Positions 1 to 4,472 of a stretch of DNA of 5,387 nucleotides are shown piece after piece. Made by a program: the position numbers and the translations under genes. Origin of the DNA: an uncultured Collinsella sp. (lineage in GTDB: Bacteria > Actinomycetota > Coriobacteriia > Coriobacteriales > Coriobacteriaceae); contig UQVT01000128.1 in assembly GCA_900544465.1 (NCBI GenBank), forward strand, positions 1-5,387. Direction: 5' to 3'. The notes below the pieces were generated by a model, which had not been told where the DNA came from, ran no database searches, and was given only the letters and a program-made list of their open reading frames with translations. How positions within the stretch are numbered: the first letter of the stretch is position 1; each line of letters opens with the position of its first letter.

Positions 1-50
1 TTATTTAGTTGTGCGTCGTCTCTCCCGGAGCCGTGAACATACCTGCTCAT
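1..50 (-). CDS. 5' end of an unidentified gene, running off the left edge
   Basis: Only the first 16 codons are visible (MSRYVHGSGRDDAQLN). The ATG at 50-48 has a GGAG six bases upstream. It also overlaps the stop of the 22-codon ORF at 47-115 in an ATGA arrangement, which is typical of translationally coupled genes. A promoter candidate and an unusual leader lie upstream, so the gene seems to be transcribed separately from the mod operon, which ends in a terminator. The short N-terminus faintly recalls the 'RYVHG' start of some SAM-dependent methyltransferases, but 16 residues are not enough to assign a family. The frame stays open to the edge, so the gene could be anything from a short peptide to a full protein. 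Confidence 0.45.
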   Translation of the reverse strand, partial: MSRYVHGSGRDDAQLN

Positions 51-115
51 ATGCGACTCCGAGCCATATACAGGGCGCGCGCGGCAACGCGGCGAATGTA
101 TGTCGTCTGCGGCAT
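47..115 (-). CDS. 22-codon leader ORF (possible coupled leader peptide)
   Basis: This ORF encodes MPQTTYIRRVAARALYMARSRI, an arginine-rich peptide with no recognised motif. Its ATG (115-113) is preceded, after 8 bases, by AAAGGAGG (131-124), one of the best ribosome binding sites in the window. Its TGA overlaps the ATG of the next frame (ATGA at 50-47). A strong initiation site followed by stop/start overlap suggests that ribosomes translate this peptide and then reinitiate on the downstream gene. It has no run of a single amino acid and no terminator after it, so a classic attenuation peptide is not evident. It could instead be the original N-terminus of the downstream gene separated by a frameshift, or a chance ORF. 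Confidence 0.4.
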   Translation of the reverse strand: MPQTTYIRRVAARALYMARSRI

Positions 116-123
116 GTGCGCGT

Positions 124-131
124 CCTCCTTT
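124..131 (-). promoter_or_regulatory. Strong ribosome binding site for the 22-codon ORF
   Basis: AAAGGAGG on the minus strand is almost a full anti-16S match and lies 8 bases before the ATG at 115. It is the main reason to take the small ORF seriously. Confidence 0.55.
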
Positions 132-151
132 ACAAGTTAAGGTCAACTATA

Positions 152-183
152 TCAACGGTCGTCGACCATGCGAACACCGTTGA
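152..183 (-). repeat. Perfect 8-bp inverted repeat in the leader of the left-edge gene
   Basis: On the plus strand TCAACGGT (152-159) and ACCGTTGA (176-183) are exact inverse complements separated by 16 bases. A further GTCAAC (142-147) could pair with GTTGAC (179-184), so one arm has two possible partners. A second small hairpin, ACGAC-AGC-GTCGT, lies at 191-203. If transcription starts near 217, all of these are in the 5' UTR and could fold as RNA. They could equally be a DNA operator, since TCAAC recurs at 143-147 and 152-156, nine bases apart. No known riboswitch is recognised. Apart from these elements I see nothing in 116-223. Confidence 0.4.
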
Positions 184-223
184 CATTCGTACGACAGCGT
201 CGTGTGCCGCCGTTTAATAAATA

Positions 224-251
224 ATTATCTGTGTTGATAAGAGTTTGTCAT
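224..251 (-). promoter_or_regulatory. Sigma-70-type promoter candidate for the left-edge gene
   Basis: On the minus strand the -35 is ATGACA (251-246) and the -10 is GATAAT (229-224), each five of six to consensus, with a 16-base spacer. The area is markedly A/T-rich compared with its surroundings. A perfect inverted repeat, TTATC-N6-GATAA (225-240), covers the -10 and half the spacer, where a repressor could bind. The promoter starts just after the modC terminator and would give a leader of about 100 nt before the 22-codon ORF. Confidence 0.45.
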
Positions 252-270
252 CCTTCATTCGGCGAACGGC

Positions 271-305
271 AAGACAAAGCCGCCGAGACTTATATCCCCG
301 ACGGC
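271..305 (-). terminator. Intrinsic terminator of the modABC operon
   Basis: Reading the minus strand, GCCGTCGGG (305-297) pairs with CTCGGCGGC (287-279) over nine base pairs, two of them G-U. The loop is 9 bases and is followed by TTTGTCTT. It begins 11 bases after the modC stop codon, the expected place for an operon-ending terminator. Confidence 0.8.
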
Positions 306-316
306 ATTACCCGGCG

Positions 317-1387
317 CTACCGACAAACCAGATGGATCCTGCTGGCATCAAAATGCATACGCAGGGTCTCGCCTTCTTGCGGTAACCCATCCGCTGGTAC
401 GCTCAATTTGTTGACCTTCCACTGCAGACGCGTTGGCGCATCGGCCCGCGGCGCATCCAACAGCACCAGGCGCTCAAAACGCGAATCGCTCACGCGCGCC
501 ACGTGCAGGTCGTAGCTGTTGCGACCCCGCTCGGCACGGTTGTCCACATGGAAGTAGCTCGCGCGAATGCCCAGGTACGCCACATTATCGGGAACCTCGC
601 GACCCACGTTAAAGGTCATGCCCCAATCGAGCGCCTCAACTTCTTCGTCGCCGATCTTGCGCGCCCGGCTTGTGTTCTTGCAGCCCGTCAGGCGCAGCGC
701 CGCCAGCGTCTGCGGACGGCGGACCACGTCCTCGACGGAGCCGATCTCCTCAACATGCCCGTCGTGCATCACGCAGATGCGCTGGCACAGGCGGCACGCT
801 TCGTCGATGTCGTGGCTCACATAGAGCACGGTGCGGTTGCATACATCGAACAGGTCGAGCATGTTCTGTTCGAGGGCGCTCTTAAGATAGGAATCGAGTG
901 CGCTCATGGGCTCGTCGAACATAAAGATGCCCGGGTGAGCCGCCACCATACGGGCAAGCGCCACACGTTGCTGCTGACCGCCCGAGAGGCGCGCGGGATA
1001 GCGGTCGGCAAAATCGGCTAGGCCAAAGATGCCCAGGTAGCGCTCGGCAAGTTTTTTACGCGCCGCGGCGTCGCCCGCGTCCTTTACGCCGGCACATACG
1101 TTATCGGCCACCGTCATGTTGGGAAACAGCTGATAGTTTTGGAACAGCAGGGCGCATTTGCGCTCCTGGGGCGACAGGTTGATGCCCGCCGCCGAGTCAA
1201 AAAAGGTCACGCCGTTGACGACGATCTTGCCCTCGTCGGGCGTCTCCACACCGGCAATGCAGCGCAAGGTGCAGCTCTTGCCGCAACCCGAGGCACCGAG
1301 CAGCGCCACACGCTCCTCGCCGGCCTCAAGCTGCATGTCGAGCATAAACCCGGGATAGCGCTTTTTAATATCCAGAACGAGCGACAT
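317..1387 (-). CDS. modC: Molybdate ABC transporter ATP-binding protein ModC
   Basis: This is the ATPase that powers molybdate import on the cytoplasmic face of the ModB dimer. All ABC motifs are present in the 356-residue product: Walker A GASGCGKS (31-38), Q-loop glutamine 83 in LFQNYQLFP, signature LSGGQ (134-138), Walker B IFMFDE (154-159), D-loop SALD (162-165) and switch histidine 192. A C-terminal accessory domain (about 240-356) contains a LGIRASYF segment like those opening TOBE-type domains in sulfate/molybdate ATPases. The length is close to that of E. coli ModC, but the tail is divergent and I cannot confirm a molybdate-binding MOP fold. The ATG lies three bases after the modB stop, with GGAGG inside the last modB codons, so translation is coupled. 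Sulfate or tungstate import is possible by family alone, but the Moco neighbours favour molybdate. Confidence 0.95.
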   Translation of the reverse strand: MSLVLDIKKRYPGFMLDMQLEAGEERVALLGASGCGKSCTLRCIAGVETPDEGKIVVNGVTFFDSAAGINLSPQERKCALLFQNYQLFPNMTVADNVCAGVKDAGDAAARKKLAERYLGIFGLADFADRYPARLSGGQQQRVALARMVAAHPGIFMFDEPMSALDSYLKSALEQNMLDLFDVCNRTVLYVSHDIDEACRLCQRICVMHDGHVEEIGSVEDVVRRPQTLAALRLTGCKNTSRARKIGDEEVEALDWGMTFNVGREVPDNVAYLGIRASYFHVDNRAERGRNSYDLHVARVSDSRFERLVLLDAPRADAPTRLQWKVNKLSVPADGLPQEGETLRMHFDASRIHLVCR

Positions 1388-1390
1388 GGC

Positions 1391-2833
1391 CTATCGACCT
1401 CCCTTCGCAACCGCGTCATCGCGCATAAGCTCGGCCAGCGCCTCGCGATCGATTCGCAGGGCATCGCCGCCCGCCGGGTCGAGCGAATCACCCTGTCCGG
1501 CGAGGTCTTTGGCCTGCTTGCGCCCCGCATGGGAAAGGCCCCGCTCGCGATACTTTTGCGAATGGGCGGTGTACATGTTAATGAACAGGATGACCAGGAA
1601 GCTGAACGCAATTACGACCACGACCCAGAAGAGCGCGACCGACGTATTGCCGCCCATCCACTCAAAATAGATGGCGATGGGGATGGTCTGCGTAATGCCG
1701 GCGTAGTTGCCCGCAAAGAACAGCGTGCAGCCAAACTCTCCCATCGCGCGGGCAAAGGCGAGGACCGTGCCGGCGGCAATCGAGGGCCAGCCAAGCGGCA
1801 TCATAAGCTTGGTGAAGATGCGACGCTCGGACCAGCCCAGCGTGCGCGCCGCATCGAGCATCTGCGTGTCGAGACTCTCGAAGGCTCCGAGTGCCGTACG
1901 ATAGACGAGCGGGAACGACACCACCACGGCAGAGATCACCGCCGCGGGCCACGTAAAGACAATCGAGATGCCGTGCGCAATGAGCCACTGCCCCACCCCG
2001 GTCGAGCGGCCAAACAGCATGAGGAGCAGAAAGCCGCAGACCGTGGGCGGCAGCACCATGGGAATCGTAAAGACCGAATCGAGCAAACCCTTCACGCGGC
2101 TCGAGGTACCCATAGTCTTCCACGCGGCGAACAGGCCCAGTGCAAAGGAGATCAGCAGGGCAAGGCCACTCGTTTTAATAGACACCCAAAACGGTCGGTA
2201 GTCGATGCCGCCCAATAAGGAGGCCAGAGAGGTCAAGGGCCCCCGCTCATCCCGCAACACGACAGACGACGCTTCTACCATTTGAGCGCTATCAAGCCAA
2301 CGCGCGCCGCCCTTGGCATCACCCGAGGCTGATGCAATCACCACATAACGGTCCCCATCCGCACCGCGCTCGTCAAAGCCATAGGTATACCCGCCGGCAT
2401 CAAACGTTGTTTCCGCCGTGACATACCAAGGAAGATCCACGTCCCCCAGCCGCGCACCTCCCATGCAGTTTGCGCTGTCGAGGTCACAGACGAGGGCCTT
2501 GAGACCCGATACGCACTCGTTGTCCTGCGGATCCAATCTATACTTCTCGACCGCCTTGGGCGATATCCACGCCACAACGCGATCGGCAGCAGGCGCCACT
2601 ACAAGGTCCACATCCTCGTCAACGGGAAACCGGTAGCCCTCAGGCTGGCCCTCCATGGCACGAGCGGTCCCCTTCGCCAACCGCTCAAAACCCTCGATTC
2701 CATAGGAAAGCCCATGAGCGGTCGCAGCAACCTGGGCCCCGTCCTCGGCGTCCCCGGCAAACGCAAATCCCGGCACCCAGCAAAGCGCGAAGGTCAAAGC
2801 ACAGGCGACAAGCATGCGGAATCTATTAAGCAC
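1391..2833 (-). CDS. modB: Molybdate ABC transporter permease ModB with an N-terminal extracytoplasmic domain
   Basis: This is the membrane channel subunit of the molybdate importer. Residues 205-422 of the 480-residue product are a standard ModB core. It has about five membrane helices (roughly 219-238, 254-275, 290-313, 350-372 and 400-420), VLPPTVCG near 260, and the EAA coupling loop DAARTLGWSERRIF...MPLG (327-348) that docks on ModC. Unusually, the core is preceded by a signal peptide (LVACALTFALCW, likely cut after AFA at 26) and about 180 extra residues containing cysteines 107, 116 and 123. After the last helix comes a charged tail of about 58 residues. Ordinary ModB proteins are about 220-280 residues. 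The GTG at 2833 is chosen because GGAG lies six bases upstream and a clean signal peptide follows. The frame is open to a GTG at 2902 that overlaps the modA stop but lacks a good binding site. I do not recognise the extra domain. Confidence 0.93.
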   Translation of the reverse strand: MLNRFRMLVACALTFALCWVPGFAFAGDAEDGAQVAATAHGLSYGIEGFERLAKGTARAMEGQPEGYRFPVDEDVDLVVAPAADRVVAWISPKAVEKYRLDPQDNECVSGLKALVCDLDSANCMGGARLGDVDLPWYVTAETTFDAGGYTYGFDERGADGDRYVVIASASGDAKGGARWLDSAQMVEASSVVLRDERGPLTSLASLLGGIDYRPFWVSIKTSGLALLISFALGLFAAWKTMGTSSRVKGLLDSVFTIPMVLPPTVCGFLLLMLFGRSTGVGQWLIAHGISIVFTWPAAVISAVVVSFPLVYRTALGAFESLDTQMLDAARTLGWSERRIFTKLMMPLGWPSIAAGTVLAFARAMGEFGCTLFFAGNYAGITQTIPIAIYFEWMGGNTSVALFWVVVVIAFSFLVILFINMYTAHSQKYRERGLSHAGRKQAKDLAGQGDSLDPAGGDALRIDREALAELMRDDAVAKGGR

Positions 2834-2839
2834 GAAAAG

Positions 2840-2845
2840 CTCCAA
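2840..2845 (-). promoter_or_regulatory. Ribosome binding site that sets the modB start
   Basis: TTGGAG on the minus strand lies six bases before the GTG at 2833. It favours this start over the GTG at 2902, which has no comparable site, and over the ATG at 2815. The 68 bases between modA and this start contain no obvious terminator, so modA and modB are probably cotranscribed. Confidence 0.6.
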
Positions 2846-2901
2846 GCGAATACAAGGACGGAGTGAAACACAAAACGATGGAATTATCGCGCCAAGCCGC
2901 A

Positions 2902-3777
2902 CTACTCGGAAAGCTCAAAGCCGTACTTGCCCCAAATCTTCTGGGCCTTCTTGTTGGTCAGGCAGAAGTCGATGAACGCCTTGGCCTCGTCGGCGTGCTC
3001 GGAGCTCTCGGCGACGGCACCGGGATACACGATGGGCTTGTGCGAGTCCTCGGGGCACACGAAGGCCTCCTCGATGCCGTCGTAGCGGAAGATATCGGAG
3101 CTGTAGACAAAACCCGCCACGCAGTCGCCTGTAGAGACGTAAGACGCAGCGGTGCCGACCTTGTCGGCCAGGGCTACCTTGTCGGCGAGCTCGGGCGCGT
3201 ACTCGCCGTCGTCGCCCTCGGTACCGGTATAGAGGCCCACGGAAGCCAGCGCCTGGTTGGCGTACTTGCCGGCGGGGACGGTCTTGGCGTCGCCAATGGC
3301 AATCTTACCGTCCAGATTCGCGACGTCGGCGATGGCCTCGACCTTAGTATCGGAGCCCTCGGCGCGAATGATCACGAGGTCGTTGACGAACATGTCCTCA
3401 CGCGTGTCGGCATCGACGAGCTCGGCGGCTTCGGCGTCGTCCATGGTGCCCTTGGAGGCCGTGATGAGCACGTCGACGGCGGCACCGGCGCGCATCTGCT
3501 CGACAAGGTCGCCAGACGCCTTAAACTGCGTGTCGGCAAACGTGGTGCCGGTCTGCTCGGTGTAGAGCTCCTGAACCTCGGGCAGAGCTTTCTCGAGCGA
3601 GTTAGCGGCAAAGACCTGCAGCTCGACAGCCTTCTTCTTAGAGGAAGACTTGACGGAGCCGGCATCGGATCCGGCCGGCTCGGACGTCTTGCTGCCCGAA
3701 CAGCCGGCAAGACCAAGGCCGGCAGCGGCGACAGCAGAAAGCGAAACGAATCCGCGGCGAGAAACCATATCGAACAT
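2902..3777 (-). CDS. modA: Molybdate-binding lipoprotein ModA
   Basis: This is the extracytoplasmic receptor that captures molybdate and delivers it to ModB. The 291-residue product starts with SRRGFV (6-11), a twin-arginine-like motif, then an alanine-rich hydrophobic stretch and the lipobox LAGC with cysteine 26. It is therefore probably a lipid-anchored protein, perhaps exported folded by Tat. A serine/lysine-rich linker leads to the binding fold. Family features include FAANSLEKAL (56-65), KASGDLVEQMRAGAAVDVLI (86-105), VPAGKYANQAL (168-178) and GFVYSSD (222-228). Serines 60 and 88 and tyrosine 225 are the likely oxyanion contacts by comparison with E. coli ModA. The ATG at 3777 is chosen because AAAGGG sits six bases upstream. 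The TTG at 3783 touches that site and is too close. Tungstate binding cannot be excluded from sequence. Confidence 0.95.
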   Translation of the reverse strand: MFDMVSRRGFVSLSAVAAAGLGLAGCSGSKTSEPAGSDAGSVKSSSKKKAVELQVFAANSLEKALPEVQELYTEQTGTTFADTQFKASGDLVEQMRAGAAVDVLITASKGTMDDAEAAELVDADTREDMFVNDLVIIRAEGSDTKVEAIADVANLDGKIAIGDAKTVPAGKYANQALASVGLYTGTEGDDGEYAPELADKVALADKVGTAASYVSTGDCVAGFVYSSDIFRYDGIEEAFVCPEDSHKPIVYPGAVAESSEHADEAKAFIDFCLTNKKAQKIWGKYGFELSE

Positions 3778-3783
3778 GTTCAA

Positions 3784-3789
3784 CCCTTT
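3784..3789 (-). promoter_or_regulatory. Ribosome binding site that sets the modA start
   Basis: AAAGGG on the minus strand lies six bases before the ATG at 3777. It abuts the upstream in-frame TTG (3783), which rules that start out. GTTC and GAAC flank it (3794-3791 and 3781-3778), so it could be displayed in the loop of a very small hairpin. Confidence 0.6.
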
Positions 3790-3799
3790 CGAACGCTAT

Positions 3800-3821
3800 G
3801 CCCGGGTACCCCACCGCGGGC
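3800..3821 (-). other. GC-rich hairpin in the modA 5' UTR
   Basis: On the minus strand GCCCG (3821-3817) pairs with CGGGC (3804-3800). Inside it GGT pairs with ACC, leaving one bulged C and a 5-base loop. It lies between the predicted transcription start (about 3831) and the ribosome binding site and is not followed by a T tract, so it is not a terminator. It may stabilise the message or act in regulation. It does not resemble the much larger Moco riboswitch. Confidence 0.45.
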
Positions 3822-3823
3822 TT

Positions 3824-3841
3824 TAATCTGCAATCAGATTA
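3824..3841. promoter_or_regulatory. Perfect palindrome over the modA transcription start (candidate operator)
   Basis: TAATCTG and CAGATTA form perfect 7-bp arms around CAAT. The site overlaps four bases of the -10 hexamer and the predicted start, the position from which a repressor blocks transcription and roughly where ModE acts on modA in E. coli. Its sequence does not match the TATAT-type half sites of the E. coli ModE box. The arms share five of seven bases with those of the palindrome at 3873-3890, which has the same spacing. Confidence 0.5.
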
Positions 3842-3843
3842 TA
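3838..3843 (-). promoter_or_regulatory. -10 element of the modA promoter
   Basis: The minus strand reads a perfect TATAAT, placing transcription start near 3831 and giving a leader of about 54 nt. No hexamer 16-19 bases upstream resembles TTGACA (the best has three of six), and there is no extended TG. This suggests that an activator is needed or that regulation is tight. Confidence 0.6.
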
Positions 3844-3852
3844 CTTCTGCGC

Positions 3853-3877
3853 GAATAATGATAGTGAGAAATTATTC
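3853..3877. repeat. Perfect inverted repeat across the modA -35 region
   Basis: GAATAAT (3853-3859) and ATTATTC (3871-3877) are exact inverse complements 11 bases apart, centred near -34 relative to the predicted start. The right arm shares bases with the palindrome at 3873-3890, so three GAATA-like half sites lie in series. The AATAATGAT stretch is loosely Fur-like, but the match is too weak to name a regulator. Confidence 0.4.
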
Positions 3878-3890
3878 TCGTCAGAGAATA
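3873..3890. promoter_or_regulatory. Second perfect palindrome upstream of modA (candidate operator)
   Basis: TATTCTC and GAGAATA form perfect 7-bp arms around GTCA, centred near -50. Geometry and consensus (TAWTCTS-N4-SAGAWTA) match the palindrome at 3824-3841, and the two centres are 49 bp apart. One regulator binding both sites is a plausible reading, either as repressor through a loop or as activator at the distal site. Confidence 0.5.
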
Positions 3891-3930
3891 TAGTTCCGAA
3901 TTACCGTGCATCTCGGCGTCGCTTCGGCGG

Positions 3931-3967
3931 AAAACAAAGGCGGAGCAGCCGTTCAGGTCGCCCCGCC
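3931..3967 (-). terminator. Intrinsic terminator after the mogA-family gene
   Basis: On the minus strand GGCGGGGCGACC (3967-3956) pairs with GGCTGCTCCGCC (3950-3939). The 12-position stem has one mismatch and two G-U pairs, a 5-base loop, and is followed by TTTGTTTT. It starts 13 bases after the stop codon and separates the moeA-mogA transcript from modABC. Confidence 0.88.
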
Positions 3968-3980
3968 GCAGTTAAACCGC

Positions 3981-4460
3981 TTAGTTGGTATGTCCGCCGC
4001 CAGCTGTCATCTGAGCCGCATGCTCCAGCTGGTCTGCTATGGCCTCCCAGCTTTCGCGGGCGGCCTTCGTAGAACCGGGAAAGTTTACGACAAGTGTATG
4101 ACCTCGTTGCATGCAAATAGCGCGCGAGAGCATGGCGCGGCGCGTCTTGGTCATCGAATACGCGCGGATTGCCTCTGCAATACCCGGCACATCGCGGTCG
4201 CAGACGGCACGCGTCGCCTCGGGCGTCACATCTCGCATCGAAAGCCCCGTGCCGCCGCAGGTGAGCACGACATTGGCGTGGCACTCATCGGCAGCTTCCA
4301 CAATGGCATCACCAATCTCGCTGACGTCGTCGCGCACGACCACATGTGAGGCGACCGTCCAGCCCTGTGCCTCGATAAGTTCCTCGAGTGCGGCTCCAGC
4401 CTCGTCCTGGGCAAGATCGCGCGTATCCGAGCACGTCACGATCGATGTCTTCAGCTCCAT
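3981..4460 (-). CDS. mogA: MogA/MoaB-family molybdopterin adenylyltransferase
   Basis: This protein activates molybdopterin by adenylylation, giving the intermediate into which MoeA inserts molybdate in the cytoplasm. The 159-residue product has the family's usual length and motifs: TCSDTR (9-14), the nucleotide/pterin loop CGGTGLSMRDVTPEAT (68-83) with the conserved aspartate 77, VPG (91-93) and FPGSTKAARE (127-136). The ATG at 4460 is chosen because AGGAGG lies six bases upstream and the conserved fold begins at once. The frame is open further upstream only because it overlaps moeA. It starts 10 bases after the moeA stop. Separating MogA from MoaB by sequence alone is unsafe. The symbol reflects the expected activity and the moeA neighbour, and moaB would be an acceptable name. 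Confidence 0.92.
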   Translation of the reverse strand: MELKTSIVTCSDTRDLAQDEAGAALEELIEAQGWTVASHVVVRDDVSEIGDAIVEAADECHANVVLTCGGTGLSMRDVTPEATRAVCDRDVPGIAEAIRAYSMTKTRRAMLSRAICMQRGHTLVVNFPGSTKAARESWEAIADQLEHAAQMTAGGGHTN

Positions 4461-4466
4461 AGCATT

Positions 4467-4472
4467 CCTCCT
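4467..4472 (-). promoter_or_regulatory. Ribosome binding site built into the moeA stop codon
   Basis: The minus strand reads TAGGAGG: the last two bases of the moeA TAG are the first two of AGGAGG, six bases before the mogA ATG. Ribosomes ending on moeA sit directly on the next initiation site, so the two proteins are probably made in linked amounts. Confidence 0.8.

Noticed and set aside
11..217. 68-codon plus-strand ORF at the left edge
   Set aside because: No ribosome binding site or family likeness is seen, and it runs across the better-supported leader and promoter region of the minus strand.
503..1021. 172-codon plus-strand ORF opposite modC
   Set aside because: It is a shadow of the ModC coding strand with no recognisable domain.
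1139..2218. 359-codon plus-strand ORF opposite modC and modB
   Set aside because: Its histidine/arginine-rich composition is typical of an antisense frame, and it crosses the junction of two real genes.
2834..2902. modB starting at the GTG overlapping the modA stop
   Set aside because: There is no good ribosome binding site, and the extra residues would mask a clean signal peptide starting at the GTG at 2833. It is not fully excluded.
3778..3831. Moco riboswitch in the modA leader
   Set aside because: The leader of about 54 nt with one main hairpin is too short for the known multi-stem Moco RNA.
2863..3858. 331-codon plus-strand ORF opposite modA
   Set aside because: It is exactly antisense to modA, with valine/leucine/glycine-rich sequence from GC-biased third positions and no family motif. 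modA is unambiguous.
3824..3890. E. coli-type ModE box at modA
   Set aside because: The palindromes lack the TATAT-type half sites and spacing of the E. coli ModE site. They are listed as unassigned operators instead.
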